The notes beneath the pieces were generated by a model. That model was not told the DNA's origin, ran no database searches, and saw only the letters and a program-made list of their open reading frames with translations. 64,000 bases of DNA from Bradyrhizobium sp. (GTDB lineage: Bacteria > Pseudomonadota > Alphaproteobacteria > Rhizobiales > Xanthobacteraceae): NCBI RefSeq assembly GCF_004799445.1, contig NZ_SSNA01000081.1, forward strand, positions 1 to 64,000, read 5' to 3'. A program made the translations under genes and the position numbers. Below are positions 46,915-58,539 of this stretch, in pieces. The first letter of the stretch is position 1. The number at the start of each line of letters is the position of its first letter.

Positions 46915-48240
46915 ATGCTCGACGATAAGGACCGCATCTTCAAGAACCTTTACGGCTTCCAGGACTGGGGCCTCGAAGGTGCGCGCCGCCGCGGCGCCTG
47001 GGACGGCACCAAGGCGATCATCGACAAGGGCCGCGACTGGATCATCAACGAGATGAAGGCGTCGGGCCTGCGCGGCCGCGGCGGGGCCGGTTTTCCGACC
47101 GGCCTGAAATGGTCGTTCATGCCGAAGGAATCGACCGACGGCAGGCCGAGCTATCTCGTGGTCAATGCCGACGAGTCCGAGCCTGGCACCTGCAAGGACC
47201 GCGAGATCATGCGGCACGATCCGCATCTTCTGGTCGAGGGTTGTCTGATCGCGAGCTTCGCGATGGGCGCGCATGCCTGCTACATCTACGTGCGCGGCGA
47301 ATTCATCCGCGAGCGCGAGCACCTGCAGGCCGCGGTCGATCAGGCCTATGCCGCGAAGCTGATCGGCAAGGACAACAGCAACGGCTGGCCGTTTGACCTC
47401 TATGTCACGCATGGCGCCGGCGCCTATATTTGCGGCGAAGAGACGGCGCTGCTGGAAAGCCTCGAAGGCAAGAAGGGCATGCCGCGGCTGAAGCCGCCGT
47501 TCCCGGCCAACGTCGGTCTCTATGGCTGCCCGACGACCGTCAACAACGTCGAGTCGATCGCGGTCGCGCCGGATATCTTGCGGCGGGGAGCGGCGTGGTT
47601 CGCCGGTATCGGCCGGCCCAACAATGTCGGCACCAAACTGTTTTGCATCTCCGGCCATGTCGAGCGTCCCTGCAATGTCGAAGAGGCGATGGGGATTCCA
47701 TTCCGGGAGTTGATCGAACGCCATTGCGGCGGCATCCGCGGCGGCTGGGATAATCTCAAGGCGGTGATCCCCGGCGGCTCCTCGGTGCGGATGGTGCCGG
47801 CGGACCAGATCATCGATACGCCGATGGATTTCGACAGCCTCGGCAAATTGCGCTCGGGTCTTGGCACTGCCGCCGTCATCGTCATGGACAAGTCGACCGA
47901 CCTGATCCGGGCGATCGCGCGCATCTCGTATTTCTACAAGCACGAGAGCTGCGGCCAGTGCACGCCCTGCCGCGAGGGCACAGGGTGGATGTGGCGGGTG
48001 CTGACCCGGATGGCCGAAGGCCGCGCCCACAAGCGCGAAATCGACATGCTGCTGGAGGTGACCAAGCAGGTCGAGGGCCACACCATCTGCGCGCTGGGTG
48101 ACGCCGCCGCCTGGCCGATCCAGGGCCTGATCGCGCATTTCCGCCACGAGATCGAAGAACGCATCGACGAATATTCGCGCAAGGCCGATATCGACGATGC
48201 CGGCATCCTCGATCCCGCGCACATGGTCGCGGCGGAGTGA
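46915..48240 (+). CDS. nuoF: NADH-quinone oxidoreductase subunit F
   Basis: A 441-residue peripheral subunit (51 kDa) that binds NADH, FMN and cluster N3. The FMN-binding loop is [13 protein letters not shown], the NADH loop [19 protein letters not shown], and the cluster motif is [11 protein letters not shown] with a fourth Cys near GHTICALGD. Length is normal. It overlaps the following gene at the stop codon. Confidence 0.96.
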   Translation: MLDDKDRIFKNLYGFQDWGLEGARRRGAWDGTKAIIDKGRDWIINEMKASGLRGRGGAGFPTGLKWSFMPKESTDGRPSYLVVNADESEPGTCKDREIMRHDPHLLVEGCLIASFAMGAHACYIYVRGEFIREREHLQAAVDQAYAAKLIGKDNSNGWPFDLYVTHGAGAYICGEETALLESLEGKKGMPRLKPPFPANVGLYGCPTTVNNVESIAVAPDILRRGAAWFAGIGRPNNVGTKLFCISGHVERPCNVEEAMGIPFRELIERHCGGIRGGWDNLKAVIPGGSSVRMVPADQIIDTPMDFDSLGKLRSGLGTAAVIVMDKSTDLIRAIARISYFYKHESCGQCTPCREGTGWMWRVLTRMAEGRAHKREIDMLLEVTKQVEGHTICALGDAAAWPIQGLIAHFRHEIEERIDEYSRKADIDDAGILDPAHMVAAE

Positions 48241-48737
48241 TGTTGATGTCGCAACCGAGCGTTTTCTGGTGGCAGAGATACGGCACGCTGGCGCAGATGG
48301 CGCAGGCGACCGTGGCGCTGCTCGGTTTTGTTGCGATCCTGTTCCAGATCAACGAAATCCGCAGCAGCAATCGCGCCGCCAGCGCGCGACAGGCGTTTTT
48401 GGGCTACACCGATCTGGCGTTCAAGAATCCGAAATTCTCGGTTCCGGATTATGACACGATCAAGGCCGGCGGCGGCGACGCGCTGGCGCAATACGAAAGC
48501 TTTGTTTCCTACTTCCTCTATGCCTGCGAGGAAGCGACCGCTGCATTTGCCGACCGGCGCGAGTGGCTGGCATCGTGCGATTACGACCTGAAGCCGCATC
48601 TGCCGTTTCTGTGCGAGAAGAACAAGGCTGAGCCCGCCTATCTCGCGACCTACAGCAGCGTGACCCAGGAATGGGTGAAGACGTCCATGAAGACCGCCAG
48701 CGTGACGCCGCCTGACTGCAAGCTCGGAAAGACTTGA
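48240..48737 (+). CDS. Membrane-anchored protein inside the nuo operon
   Basis: A 165-residue protein from ATG 48240, sharing the A of the nuoF stop; GTG 48237 is an alternative giving 166. The N-terminal helix (about residues 14-37, TLAQMAQATVALLGFVAILF) is the only membrane segment. It is followed by a soluble domain of about 125 residues with several Cys (ACEEA, ASCDYD, FLCEKN, PDCKLG). I recognise no family. The tight spacing with nuoF and nuoG makes cotranslation likely. Confidence 0.72.
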   Translation: MLMSQPSVFWWQRYGTLAQMAQATVALLGFVAILFQINEIRSSNRAASARQAFLGYTDLAFKNPKFSVPDYDTIKAGGGDALAQYESFVSYFLYACEEATAAFADRREWLASCDYDLKPHLPFLCEKNKAEPAYLATYSSVTQEWVKTSMKTASVTPPDCKLGKT

Positions 48738-48744
48738 GACCGCT

Positions 48745-50820
48745 ATGACCAAACTCATCGTCGATGGCAAAGAGATCGATGTTCCCGCTGATTTCACGCT
48801 GCTGCAGGCCTGTGAGGCCGCGGGCGCGGAAATTCCGCGCTTCTGCTACCACGAGCGCCTGTCGATCGCCGGCAATTGCCGGATGTGCCTCGTTGAGGTC
48901 AAGGGCGGCCCGAAGCCGGTGGCGAGCTGCGCCTGGGGCGTTCGCGATTGCCGTCCCGGTCCCAAGGGCGAGCCGCCGGAAATCTCGACCCGTTCGCCGA
49001 TGGTGAAGAAGGCCCGCGAAGGCGTGATGGAATTCCTGCTGATCAACCATCCCCTGGATTGCCCGATCTGCGACCAGGGCGGGGAGTGCGACCTGCAGGA
49101 TCAGGCGATGGGCTATGGCGTCGACACCTCGCGCTTCGCCGAGAACAAGCGCGCGGTCGAGGACAAATATCTGGGCGCACTGGTCAAGACCTCTATGAAC
49201 CGCTGCATCCAGTGCACGCGTTGCGTCCGCTTCGCCGCTGAAGTCTGCGGTGTCCCCGAGATGGGCGCCACCGGGCGCGGCGAGGACATGGAAATCACCA
49301 CCTATCTCGAAACTGCGCTGACCTCGGAATTGCAGGGCAACCTCGTCGACATTTGCCCGGTGGGCGCGCTGACCTCGAAACCCTACGCTTTCGCGGCGCG
49401 GCCCTGGGAGCTTGGCAAGACCCAGTCGATCGACGTGATGGACGGCGTCGGCTCGGCGATCCGCGTCGACACCCGCGGCCGCGAGGTGATGCGCATTCTG
49501 CCGCGCGTCAACGAGGCGGTGAACGAGGAATGGATTTCCGACAAGACCCGCCACATCGTCGATGGCCTGCGCACGCAGCGGCTCGACCGTCCCTACATCA
49601 GGGAGAACGGCCAGCTCCGCGCGGCGTCTTGGTCGGAAGCTTTCGCGGCGATCGCGGCCAAGACGGGTCGCATCGACGGCAAGCGGATCGGAGCGATCGC
49701 GGGCGATCTTGCCGCCGTGGAGGAGATGTTTGCACTGAAGGAACTGCTGGCGAAATGCGGCTCCGTCAATCTCGCGGTACAGGGCGGCGACGCCTTTGAT
49801 CCCAAAGCCGGGCGCGCCTCCTACATTTTCAATCCGGCCATTGCCGGGATCGACCAGGCCGACGCGCTTCTGATCGTGGGTTCGAACCCGCGCAAGGAAG
49901 CAGCAGTTCTCAACGCGCGCATCCGCAAGCGCTGGCGCTCAGGCCAGCTCAAGATCGGCGTGATCGGCGCCAAGGCCGATCTCACCTATACTTACGACTA
50001 TCTCGGCGCCGGCACGGATTCGCTCGGCGATCTCGCCGCCGGCAAGCATTCCTTCGCCGATGTGCTGAAGAACGCGAAGAACCCGATCGTGCTGGTCGGC
50101 GCCGGTGCGGCCGCGCGGCACGACGGGCGTGCGGTTTTGGCGCTGGCGGCCAAGCTGGCGCTGGATGTCGGTGCGGTGAAGGACGGCTGGAACGGCTTTG
50201 CGGTTCTGCAGGATACGGCCTCGCGTGTCGGCGGGCTCGATATCGGCTTTAGCGCAGGCGCAGGTGGCCTGAGCACCGTGGAGATGACAACGTTCGGCAC
50301 GCTCGACGTTTTGTTTCTGCTCGGCGCCGATGAGGTCAAGGTGCCGGACGGCACCTTCGTGGTCTATATCGGCACCCACGGCGATCGTGGCGCGCACCGC
50401 GCCGATGTCATCCTGCCGGGTGCGGCCTATACCGAGAAATCCGGTATTTTCGTCAACACCGAGGGTCGGGTGCAGATGGCCAACCGCGCCGGATTTCCTC
50501 CGGGCGAGGCGCGTGAGGACTGGGCGATTATCCGGGCGCTGTCGGATGTTCTCGGCAAGAAGCTGCCCTACGATTCGCTTCCCGCGCTGCGGCAGGCGAT
50601 CTTCAAGGCCACGCCGCATTTGATGCGGCTCGACCAGATCGAGGCTGGCAACGCTGCCGACATCAAGGCGCTCGGCGGCAAGGGTGGCAAGGTGGAGAAG
50701 GCGCCGTTCAAGGCTTCCGTTGACGATTTTTACCTGACCAACCCGATCGCGCGGGCGTCTGCGGTCATGGCGGAATGCTCCCGCCTGGCCTCCGGCAAGA
50801 TGCTGACGGCAGCGGAGTGA
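48745..50820 (+). CDS. nuoG: NADH-quinone oxidoreductase subunit G
   Basis: A 691-residue peripheral subunit (75 kDa) with three clusters in the N-terminal part and a molybdopterin-oxidoreductase-like C-terminal domain without cofactor. Visible motifs are [20 protein letters not shown] (N1b), [19 protein letters not shown], split here as [15 protein letters not shown] (N5/N4 region), and [17 protein letters not shown]. The length is like the mitochondrial and alphaproteobacterial form, not the longer E. coli one. It starts seven bases after the membrane-anchored protein gene. Confidence 0.96.
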   Translation: MTKLIVDGKEIDVPADFTLLQACEAAGAEIPRFCYHERLSIAGNCRMCLVEVKGGPKPVASCAWGVRDCRPGPKGEPPEISTRSPMVKKAREGVMEFLLINHPLDCPICDQGGECDLQDQAMGYGVDTSRFAENKRAVEDKYLGALVKTSMNRCIQCTRCVRFAAEVCGVPEMGATGRGEDMEITTYLETALTSELQGNLVDICPVGALTSKPYAFAARPWELGKTQSIDVMDGVGSAIRVDTRGREVMRILPRVNEAVNEEWISDKTRHIVDGLRTQRLDRPYIRENGQLRAASWSEAFAAIAAKTGRIDGKRIGAIAGDLAAVEEMFALKELLAKCGSVNLAVQGGDAFDPKAGRASYIFNPAIAGIDQADALLIVGSNPRKEAAVLNARIRKRWRSGQLKIGVIGAKADLTYTYDYLGAGTDSLGDLAAGKHSFADVLKNAKNPIVLVGAGAAARHDGRAVLALAAKLALDVGAVKDGWNGFAVLQDTASRVGGLDIGFSAGAGGLSTVEMTTFGTLDVLFLLGADEVKVPDGTFVVYIGTHGDRGAHRADVILPGAAYTEKSGIFVNTEGRVQMANRAGFPPGEAREDWAIIRALSDVLGKKLPYDSLPALRQAIFKATPHLMRLDQIEAGNAADIKALGGKGGKVEKAPFKASVDDFYLTNPIARASAVMAECSRLASGKMLTAAE

Positions 50821-50824
50821 ACTG

Positions 50825-51880
50825 ATGGCCGAATTCTGGACCAGTACATTGTGGCCGCTGATCATCATGATCGCCGAGAGTCTGTTATTGCTCGTGGTGC
50901 TGCTGATCGCGATCGCCTACATCCTGCTTGCCGACCGCAAGATCTGGGCCGCGGTGCATATCCGGCGCGGACCCAACGTCGTTGGTCCCTGGGGCCTGTT
51001 CCAATCCTTCGCGGACTTTTTGAAATTCCTGCTGAAGGAGCCGATCATTCCCTCCGGCGCCAACAAGGGCGTGTTCCTGCTGGCGCCGCTGGTGAGTTGC
51101 GTGCTGCCGCTGGCAGCCTGGGCCGTGATCCCGACCAATCTGGGCTGGGTGATCGCCGATATCAATGTCGGCATCCTCTACATCCTGGCGATCTCGTCGC
51201 TGTCGATCTACGGCATCATCATGGCCGGCTGGTCGTCGAATTCGAAATATCCCTTCCTCGCCGCGCTTCGCTCGGCGGCGCAAATGGTGAGTTACGAAGT
51301 CTCGATCGGTTTTGTCATTATCACCGTCTTGCTGTGCGCGGGATCGCTCAACTTGTCGGCGGTGGTCGAGGCGCAAGGCAGCCGAGGGCTCGCGAACCTG
51401 ATCGGCTTGCCCTGGCTGACGGTGTTGAACTGGTATTTCCTGCCGCTGTTCCCGATGTTCGTGATCTTTTATGTCTCAGCGCTGGCGGAAACCAATCGTC
51501 CGCCGTTCGATCTGGTCGAGGCCGAATCCGAACTGGTCGCAGGCTTCATGGTAGAATACGGATCGACCCCGTATCTGTTGTTCATGCTCGGCGAGTATGT
51601 CGCGATCTGCACGATGTGTGCTATGGCGACGATCCTGTTTCTGGGCGGCTGGCTGCCGCCGGTCGCGCTGCCGCCGTTCACCTGGGTGCCCGGCGTGATC
51701 TGGTTCTCGCTCAAGCTGTTTTTCATGTTCTTCCTGTTTGCGATGGCGAAGGTAATCGTGCCGCGCTACCGCTACGATCAATTGATGCGGCTTGGCTGGA
51801 AGGTATTCCTGCCGTTATCGCTGGCGATGGTGGTCGTCGTCGCCGGCGTGCTGCAGTTCGCGGGGATCGCGCCGAAATGA
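50825..51880 (+). CDS. nuoH: NADH-quinone oxidoreductase subunit H
   Basis: A 351-residue membrane subunit with about eight helices, which holds part of the quinone channel and the first proton site. The family blocks are [19 protein letters not shown] and the loop [20 protein letters not shown]. It follows nuoG by four bases. The helix pattern and length are normal. Confidence 0.96.
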   Translation: MAEFWTSTLWPLIIMIAESLLLLVVLLIAIAYILLADRKIWAAVHIRRGPNVVGPWGLFQSFADFLKFLLKEPIIPSGANKGVFLLAPLVSCVLPLAAWAVIPTNLGWVIADINVGILYILAISSLSIYGIIMAGWSSNSKYPFLAALRSAAQMVSYEVSIGFVIITVLLCAGSLNLSAVVEAQGSRGLANLIGLPWLTVLNWYFLPLFPMFVIFYVSALAETNRPPFDLVEAESELVAGFMVEYGSTPYLLFMLGEYVAICTMCAMATILFLGGWLPPVALPPFTWVPGVIWFSLKLFFMFFLFAMAKVIVPRYRYDQLMRLGWKVFLPLSLAMVVVVAGVLQFAGIAPK

Positions 51881-51887
51881 GGTCGCT

Positions 51888-52382
51888 ATGAGTGTGAATA
51901 TCAACGCCACCGCCCGCTCGCTCCTGCTGTCCGAATTCGTATCGGCATTCTTTCTCGCCATGCGCTATTTCTTCAAGCCGAAGCCGACGCTGAACTATCC
52001 GTTCGAGAAGGGACCAATCTCGCCGCGCTTTCGCGGCGAGCACGCGCTACGCCGTTATCCCAATGGCGAGGAACGCTGCATCGCCTGCAAGCTGTGCGAG
52101 GCGATTTGCCCGGCCCAGGCGATCACCATCGAGGCCGGACCGCGCCGCAACGACGGCACCCGGCGCACCGTGCGCTACGACATCGACATGGTGAAATGCA
52201 TCTATTGCGGCCTGTGCCAGGAGGCATGCCCGGTCGATGCCATCGTCGAGGGCCCGAACTTCGAGTTCGCGACCGAGACGCGCGAGGAACTCTATTATGA
52301 CAAGGCGAAACTTCTCGCCAATGGTGACCGCTGGGAGCGCGAGATTGCGAAGTCAATTGAACTCGACGCGCCGTACCGGTGA
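51888..52382 (+). CDS. nuoI: NADH-quinone oxidoreductase subunit I
   Basis: A 164-residue peripheral subunit (TYKY) carrying clusters N6a and N6b. The two four-cysteine motifs are [12 protein letters not shown] and [12 protein letters not shown]. An N-terminal amphipathic helix anchors it to the membrane arm. ATG 51888 gives the usual N-terminus ([11 protein letters not shown]); the longer in-frame reading upstream overlaps nuoH. It precedes nuoJ by nine bases. Confidence 0.96.
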   Translation: MSVNINATARSLLLSEFVSAFFLAMRYFFKPKPTLNYPFEKGPISPRFRGEHALRRYPNGEERCIACKLCEAICPAQAITIEAGPRRNDGTRRTVRYDIDMVKCIYCGLCQEACPVDAIVEGPNFEFATETREELYYDKAKLLANGDRWEREIAKSIELDAPYR

Positions 52383-52391
52383 GGTGAGGGC

Positions 52392-53030
52392 ATGATCCTT
52401 CCAGCGCTGTTCTTCTATTTGTTCGCCGGCATCTGCGTTGCCTCGGCGGTGATGGTGATTGTGTCGCGCAATCCCGTGCACTCGGTGCTGTTCCTGATCC
52501 TGGCGTTCGTCAATGCCTCGGGCCTGTTCGTGCTGATGGGGGCCGAATTCCTGGCGATGATCCTGGTCGTGGTCTATGTCGGCGCGGTCGCGGTGCTGTT
52601 TCTGTTCGTGATCATGATGCTCGATGTCGATTTCACCGAACTGCGCGAGGGCTTTCTGGAATATTTGCCGGTTGGCCTGGTGATCGGCGCGATATTCCTT
52701 GCCGAATTGTTGCTGGTCGGGGGCGGCTGGATCATCAATCCCAATGTCGCCAAATCGATCACGTCCGCGATCCCGGCCAATGTCAGCAACACCGAGGCGC
52801 TCGGCCTCGTGCTCTATACCAAGTACATCCACTATTTCCAGATCGCCGGGATGGTGCTGCTGGTCGCGATGATCGGCGCCATCGTGCTGACGCTGCGCCG
52901 CAAGGCCAGCGTCAAGCGGCAGGATATTAATGTGCAGAACGCGCGGACGCCGGAACTGGCCATGAGCGTGCGCAAGGTGGCGTCCGGGCAGGGCCTGCTG
53001 GATGCGGACGCGGCGGAGTGGGTGCAATGA
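52392..53030 (+). CDS. nuoJ: NADH-quinone oxidoreductase subunit J
   Basis: A 212-residue membrane subunit with five helices, the ND6 homologue. Conserved [20 protein letters not shown] block is present near residue 60. The C-terminal tail of about 50 residues is polar and longer than in E. coli. It overlaps nuoK by four bases (ATGA). Confidence 0.93.
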   Translation: MILPALFFYLFAGICVASAVMVIVSRNPVHSVLFLILAFVNASGLFVLMGAEFLAMILVVVYVGAVAVLFLFVIMMLDVDFTELREGFLEYLPVGLVIGAIFLAELLLVGGGWIINPNVAKSITSAIPANVSNTEALGLVLYTKYIHYFQIAGMVLLVAMIGAIVLTLRRKASVKRQDINVQNARTPELAMSVRKVASGQGLLDADAAEWVQ

Positions 53031-53335
53031 CGATCGGTCTCGGGCACTATCTCTCGGTCGGCGCCATCCTGTTCACGCTGGGGATTCTCGGCATCTTCCT
53101 CAACCGCAAGAACATCATCGTCATCCTGATGTCGATCGAGCTGATCCTGCTCGCCGTCAATATCAACCTGGTGGCGTTTTCGACATTCCTCGGCGACATC
53201 GTCGGCCAGGTCTTCGCGCTGCTCGTTCTCACGGTTGCGGCCGCCGAGGCGGCGATCGGTCTGGCGGTGCTGGTGGTGTACTACCGCAACCGCGGCTCGA
53301 TCGCGGTTGAAGACGTCAATCTGATGAAGGGTTAA
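53027..53335 (+). CDS. nuoK: NADH-quinone oxidoreductase subunit K
   Basis: A 102-residue membrane subunit with three helices, the ND4L homologue. The helix with the conserved Glu reads [13 protein letters not shown], and a second conserved Glu lies in [16 protein letters not shown] 53027 overlaps the nuoJ stop. It starts [10 protein letters not shown]. It precedes nuoL by eight bases. Confidence 0.95.
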   Translation: MTIGLGHYLSVGAILFTLGILGIFLNRKNIIVILMSIELILLAVNINLVAFSTFLGDIVGQVFALLVLTVAAAEAAIGLAVLVVYYRNRGSIAVEDVNLMKG

Positions 53336-53343
53336 CGCGCCAA

Positions 53344-55419
53344 ATGATTCAGGCAATCGTCTTTCTGCCGCTGATCGGCGCGGTCCTCGCGGGGCTGATT
53401 TCGATCTTCGGCGCACACGCACGCAATCCAAGCGGCGACACGGTCGAGCACCATGACGATGCGGATGGCGCGGCTGCCCATGCCTCGGATGCCCATATCT
53501 CGGATGACCACGCCGACGATCACGGTCACGACGACCATCACGCGGTCGAGCCGGCGGCGGCGGGTTCGCGCGCGGCCGAATGGATTACGACGTTGCCGTT
53601 GCTGGTCGCGGCGGGATTGTCCTGGTTCGCCCTGGTCGATGTCGGCTTCATGCATCACGACGTCAGGATCGCGCTGTTCCCGTGGATCAATTCGGGCGAC
53701 CTGCAGGTCGCGTGGGCGCTGCGGGTGGACACGCTGACCGCCGTGATGCTGGTCGTGGTCAATACCGTTTCGTCGCTCGTCCACCTCTATTCGATCGGTT
53801 ACATGGATGAGGACCCGAACCGGCCGCGCTTCTTCAGCTATCTGTCGCTGTTCACCTTCGCGATGCTGATGCTGGTGACGGCCGACAATCTGGTGCAGCT
53901 GTTCTTCGGCTGGGAGGGCGTTGGTCTCGCAAGCTACCTGCTGATCGGATTCTGGTACCAGAAGCCGTCGGCGAACGCCGCGGCGATCAAAGCCTTTGTC
54001 GTCAATCGCGTCGGCGATTTTGGTTTCGCGCTGGGCATTTTTGCGATCTTCATGCTGATCGGGTCTACCGACTTCGAGACGATCTTCGCCGGCGCGCCGG
54101 GCCTGACCGGCAAGACCATCGATTTCTTCGGCTGGCACGCCGATGCGCTGACGCTGACATGCCTGTTGCTGTTCATGGGCGCGATGGGTAAATCGGCTCA
54201 GTTCCTGCTGCACACCTGGCTGCCCGACGCCATGGAAGGCCCGACGCCGGTCTCGGCGCTGATCCACGCCGCGACCATGGTCACGGCCGGCGTGTTCATG
54301 GTGGCACGGCTGTCGCCGCTGTTCGAGCTCGCGCCCAATGCGCAAGCCGTCGTGATGTTCTTCGGCGCGACCACGGCGTTCTTTGCGGCGACCGTGGGTC
54401 TCGTCCAGAACGACATCAAGCGCATCGTCGCCTATTCGACCTGCTCGCAGCTCGGCTACATGTTCGTGGCGATGGGGGCGGGGGCTTACTCCGTCGGCAT
54501 GTTCCATCTGTTCACGCATGCCTTTTTCAAGGCGCTATTGTTCCTGGGCTCGGGCTCGGTGATCTACGCGATGCATCACGAGCAGGATATCCGCAACATG
54601 GGCGGCTTGAAGGACCGGATCCCCTTCACCTATATCGTGATGGTGATCGGCACGCTGGCGCTGACCGGATTTCCGCTCACCGCGGGCTACTTCTCCAAGG
54701 ACGCCATCATCGAATCCGCGTTCGCCTCGCACAATCCGTTCGCGCTCTATGGCTTCCTGATGACGGTGGTCGCTGCCGGCCTGACCTCGTTCTACTCATG
54801 GCGCCTGATCTTCAAGACCTTCCATGGCGAGCCGCACGATCAGGAGCACTATGAGGCCGCGCACGAAGCGCCGCTGTCGATGCTGATTCCGATCGGTATC
54901 CTTGCCGTCGGATCGATTTTCGCGGGTTTCCCGTTCAAGGAGTTGTTCGCGGGCCACGCCGTGGAAGAGTTCTTCCGCGAGTCCGTGAAAATGAACCCGC
55001 ACATCATCGAGGACATGCACCACATTCCCGAAACCATCGCGTTCCTGCCGACCGTGATGATGGCGCTCGGCTTTGTGGTGTCGTGGCTGTTCTATATCCG
55101 CCGGCCATATCTGCCGGTCGAACTCGCCAGACAGCAGCCGCTGCTCTACAAGTTCCTGCTCAACAAGTGGTATTTCGACGAGCTCTACGATCTGATCTTC
55201 GTTCGCCCGGCCAAATGGCTCGGACGTTTCCTCTGGAAGGTCGGCGACGGTTACATCATCGACGGCTTCGGCCCGGACGGCGTGTCGGCGCGGGTGCTCG
55301 ACGTCACCCGCAACGTCGTGAAGCTGCAGACCGGCTATCTCTACCACTACGCGTTCGCGATGCTGATCGGGGTTGCCGGATTGATTACCTGGTTCATGTT
55401 CGGCTTGGGAGGCCAGTGA
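53344..55419 (+). CDS. nuoL: NADH-quinone oxidoreductase subunit L with His/Asp-rich insertion
   Basis: A 691-residue antiporter-like membrane subunit (ND5), longer than the E. coli 613-residue form. The helices include the ion-channel block [15 protein letters not shown] and the [20 protein letters not shown] region, with a long lateral helix near the C-terminus. Between the first two membrane segments, residues 35-68 form a loop with nine His and ten or so Asp, starting [10 protein letters not shown] and ending [11 protein letters not shown]. This could bind divalent metals. Its stop shares bases with the nuoM start. Confidence 0.95.
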   Translation: MIQAIVFLPLIGAVLAGLISIFGAHARNPSGDTVEHHDDADGAAAHASDAHISDDHADDHGHDDHHAVEPAAAGSRAAEWITTLPLLVAAGLSWFALVDVGFMHHDVRIALFPWINSGDLQVAWALRVDTLTAVMLVVVNTVSSLVHLYSIGYMDEDPNRPRFFSYLSLFTFAMLMLVTADNLVQLFFGWEGVGLASYLLIGFWYQKPSANAAAIKAFVVNRVGDFGFALGIFAIFMLIGSTDFETIFAGAPGLTGKTIDFFGWHADALTLTCLLLFMGAMGKSAQFLLHTWLPDAMEGPTPVSALIHAATMVTAGVFMVARLSPLFELAPNAQAVVMFFGATTAFFAATVGLVQNDIKRIVAYSTCSQLGYMFVAMGAGAYSVGMFHLFTHAFFKALLFLGSGSVIYAMHHEQDIRNMGGLKDRIPFTYIVMVIGTLALTGFPLTAGYFSKDAIIESAFASHNPFALYGFLMTVVAAGLTSFYSWRLIFKTFHGEPHDQEHYEAAHEAPLSMLIPIGILAVGSIFAGFPFKELFAGHAVEEFFRESVKMNPHIIEDMHHIPETIAFLPTVMMALGFVVSWLFYIRRPYLPVELARQQPLLYKFLLNKWYFDELYDLIFVRPAKWLGRFLWKVGDGYIIDGFGPDGVSARVLDVTRNVVKLQTGYLYHYAFAMLIGVAGLITWFMFGLGGQ

Positions 55420-56927
55420 TGACTACCTGGCCCATTCTTTCCGTCGTTACCTTCCTCCCGGTGGTCGGCACGTTCCTGATCTATATCAGCCGGGGCGACG
55501 ATGAAGCCGCGCGGCGCAATGCGCGCTGGATCGCGCTGTGGACCACGCTGATCACCTTCGGCGTGTCGCTGATCCTGGTCTGGCGCTTCGATGCGGGGCA
55601 ACCGGACTTCCAGTTCGTCGAGAAGGCGTCGTGGCTCGCCAGCGGCATCACCTATCACATGGGTGTCGACGGCATTTCGCTGCCGTTCGTGATCCTGACC
55701 ACCGCCTTGATGCCGTTCTGCATCGTCGCGAGCTGGAAATCGGTGACAATGCGGGTGCGCGAATACATGATGGCGTTCCTGCTGCTGGAAACGCTGATGG
55801 TCGGCACGTTCTGCGCGCTCGACCTCGTGCTGTTCTACCTGTTCTTCGAGGGCGGCCTGATCCCGATGTTCCTGATCATCGGCGTCTGGGGCGGACCGCG
55901 CCGGGTCTATGCATCCTTCAAGTTCTTCCTCTACACGCTGCTCGGCTCGGTCTTGATGCTGCTCGCCATCATGGCGCTGTACTGGAACGCCGGCACCACC
56001 GACATCCCGGCCCTGATGCACACGGCCGTGCCGCGGTCCTTGCAGACCTGGGCCTGGCTGGCGTTCTTCGCCTCCTTTGCGGTGAAGATGCCGATGTGGC
56101 CGGTGCACACCTGGCTGCCGGATGCGCATGTCGAGGCGCCCACTGCCGGCTCGGTGATCTTGGCCTCGATCCTGCTGAAGATGGGCGGCTACGGCTTTCT
56201 GCGCTTCTCGCTGCCGATGTTTCCGCTGGCGTCGCACGATTTCGCGCCGCTGATCTTCTCGCTCTCGACCATTGCCATCGTCTACACCTCGCTGGTGGCG
56301 CTGATGCAGGAAGACATCAAGAAGCTGATCGCCTATTCGTCGGTGGCCCACATGGGCTTCGTCACCATGGGGATTTTCGCCGGAACCACGCAAGGCGTCG
56401 CCGGCGGCGTGTTCCAGATGATCTCGCACGGCATCGTGGCGGGCGCGCTGTTCCTCTGCGTCGGCATTGTCTACGACCGCCTGCATACCCGCGAGATCGC
56501 CGCCTATGGCGGCCTGGTCAACCGCATGCCGCTCTACGCGCTGGTGTTCATGGTCTTCACCATGGCCAATGTCGGTCTGCCCGGCACCTCCGGCTTCGTC
56601 GGCGAATTCATGACGCTGATCGGCACCTTCAAGGTGTCGATCCCGACCGCGACAGTCGCCACGCTGGGGGTCATCCTGTCGGCATGCTACGCCCTCTGGC
56701 TCTATCGCAAGGTGATATTCGGCGACCTGGTCAAGCCGTCGCTGGCAAGCATCAAGGATCTCACTTTCCGCGAGAGCCTGACGCTGATGCCGCTGGTGGC
56801 TCTCACCATCCTGTTCGGATTTTACCCGAAGCCGGTCCTCGACATGTCGGCGGCGTCGGTGCAGCAACTCGTTACCAATTACAGCCAAGCGGTGACTGCC
56901 ATGAAGGCAGCCGCGCTGCTGCAGTGA
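55419..56927 (+). CDS. nuoM: NADH-quinone oxidoreductase subunit M
   Basis: A 502-residue antiporter-like membrane subunit (ND4). Typical blocks are [20 protein letters not shown] and later [19 protein letters not shown], with the conserved channel Lys and Glu. ATG 55419 overlaps the nuoL stop (TGATG), and the family N-terminus [10 protein letters not shown] follows. The longer reading upstream overlaps nuoL and is not used. It is followed by nuoN after 25 bases. Confidence 0.96.
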   Translation: MTTWPILSVVTFLPVVGTFLIYISRGDDEAARRNARWIALWTTLITFGVSLILVWRFDAGQPDFQFVEKASWLASGITYHMGVDGISLPFVILTTALMPFCIVASWKSVTMRVREYMMAFLLLETLMVGTFCALDLVLFYLFFEGGLIPMFLIIGVWGGPRRVYASFKFFLYTLLGSVLMLLAIMALYWNAGTTDIPALMHTAVPRSLQTWAWLAFFASFAVKMPMWPVHTWLPDAHVEAPTAGSVILASILLKMGGYGFLRFSLPMFPLASHDFAPLIFSLSTIAIVYTSLVALMQEDIKKLIAYSSVAHMGFVTMGIFAGTTQGVAGGVFQMISHGIVAGALFLCVGIVYDRLHTREIAAYGGLVNRMPLYALVFMVFTMANVGLPGTSGFVGEFMTLIGTFKVSIPTATVATLGVILSACYALWLYRKVIFGDLVKPSLASIKDLTFRESLTLMPLVALTILFGFYPKPVLDMSAASVQQLVTNYSQAVTAMKAAALLQ

Positions 56928-56952
56928 ACGCAGCAGGTCAGGACAACACGCC

Positions 56953-58389
56953 ATGAGCTTTGAGAGTGCAGGATATCAGTTGCTGCCCGTGCTGCCGGAG
57001 CTGGTGCTGGCCGGGGGCGCCATGGTGCTGCTGATGCTGGGCGCCTATCGCGGGACCCAGACGACCGGCCTCGTCACGGGCCTTGCGATCTGCCTGCTGG
57101 TCGCGACCGGTGTGCTGGAATTGTTGCTGCCGGCCGGCAAACTCACCACCTTCGGCGGCAGTTTCATCGTCGACGACTTTGCCCGGTTTCTGAAAATCCT
57201 GGCCCTGGTCGGCTCGGCCGCGACGCTGATACTTTCGGTGGAATTTCTCGCTGATCCATCCCGGCGCATCTTCGAATACGCGATTCTGGTGCTGCTTTCG
57301 ACGCTCGGCATGATGGTGCTGATCTCGGCCGGCGACCTGATCATGCTCTATCTCGGGCTGGAACTGATGAGCCTTGCGCTCTACGTGGTCGCGGCAAGCA
57401 ATCGCGACAACGCGAAATCGACCGAGGCCGGCCTGAAATATTTTGTGCTTGGTGCGTTGTCCTCGGGCATGTTGCTCTACGGCGCTTCGCTGATCTACGG
57501 CTTCACCGGCACCGTCGGCTTCGCGGGTATCGCCGCGGCGGTGAAAACCGGCAGCATCGGCATCGTATTCGGTCTGGTGTTCCTGCTGGCCGGGCTTTGC
57601 TTCAAGATTTCGGCGGTGCCGTTCCATATGTGGACGCCCGATGTCTATGAGGGCGCACCGACGCCGGTCACCGCGTTCTTTGCCTCGGCGCCCAAGGTCG
57701 CAGCTCTGGCGGTGTTCACCCGCGTGGCATTGACCGCATTCCCCGGCATCGTCCCGCAATGGCAGCAGATCGTGGTGTTCGTTTCGATCGCCTCGATGGC
57801 GCTGGGAGCGTTCGCGGCGATCGGGCAAAAGAACATCAAGCGGCTGATGGCCTATTCGTCGATCGGCCACATGGGTTTCGCGCTGGTTGGGCTCGCCGCC
57901 GGGACCGCCGAGGGCGCCCAGGGCGTGCTGATCTATATCTCGATCTATGTGGCGATGACGCTCGGCAGCTTTGCGGTGATCATCACCATGAAGCGCAACG
58001 GCCAGCATTTCGAGAATATCAGCGATTTCGCGGGGCTTTCGCGCACCAATCCACTGTTGGCATTCTTCTTCGCGATGCTGCTGTTTTCGCTGGCGGGGGT
58101 TCCGCCGCTGGCGGGCTTCTTCGCCAAATGGTACGTGTTCGTCGCGGCGATCAAGGCCGGCTTGTTCACGCTGGCCGTCGTCGGCGTGCTCGCCAGCGTA
58201 GTCGGCGCCTATTACTATCTCACCATCATCAAGGTGATGTATTTCGACGAGCCGCTGGCCAAGCTGGATCCGATGCGCCTGGAGTTGCGTACGGTGCTGG
58301 CGGTCGCAGGCCTCTTCAACATCTTCTTCTTCGTCTATCCGGGGCCGCTGGTCAGCGTGGCGACAGCGGCGGCAAAGTCGCTGTTTTAG
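56953..58389 (+). CDS. nuoN: NADH-quinone oxidoreductase subunit N
   Basis: A 478-residue antiporter-like membrane subunit (ND2), last gene of the operon. The channel helix has [18 protein letters not shown], and the later block [23 protein letters not shown], split here as [18 protein letters not shown], is diagnostic. Length is normal. A half repeat and a 150-base gap separate it from birA. Confidence 0.96.
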   Translation: MSFESAGYQLLPVLPELVLAGGAMVLLMLGAYRGTQTTGLVTGLAICLLVATGVLELLLPAGKLTTFGGSFIVDDFARFLKILALVGSAATLILSVEFLADPSRRIFEYAILVLLSTLGMMVLISAGDLIMLYLGLELMSLALYVVAASNRDNAKSTEAGLKYFVLGALSSGMLLYGASLIYGFTGTVGFAGIAAAVKTGSIGIVFGLVFLLAGLCFKISAVPFHMWTPDVYEGAPTPVTAFFASAPKVAALAVFTRVALTAFPGIVPQWQQIVVFVSIASMALGAFAAIGQKNIKRLMAYSSIGHMGFALVGLAAGTAEGAQGVLIYISIYVAMTLGSFAVIITMKRNGQHFENISDFAGLSRTNPLLAFFFAMLLFSLAGVPPLAGFFAKWYVFVAAIKAGLFTLAVVGVLASVVGAYYYLTIIKVMYFDEPLAKLDPMRLELRTVLAVAGLFNIFFFVYPGPLVSVATAAAKSLF

Positions 58390-58441
58390 ACCATCGCTGC
58401 GAGCGCATCGGGGTAATCCATCAGCCTTACGCAGAACTAAC

Positions 58442-58476
58442 TGGATTGCTTCGTCGCTACGCTCCGCGTAATGACG
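58442..58476. repeat. Half copy of the palindromic repeat
   Basis: TGGATTGCTTCGTCGCTACG followed by CTCCGCGTAATGACG matches the right half of the repeat at 39297-39383, with base changes. The left half is missing, so this is a decayed remnant in the gap between nuoN and birA. Confidence 0.65.
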
Positions 58477-58539
58477 CTAAGCACGAGCCATTTCACGACT
58501 GCATATCGAACTTCCCGAACCTTACGGATCGCACTCTAG

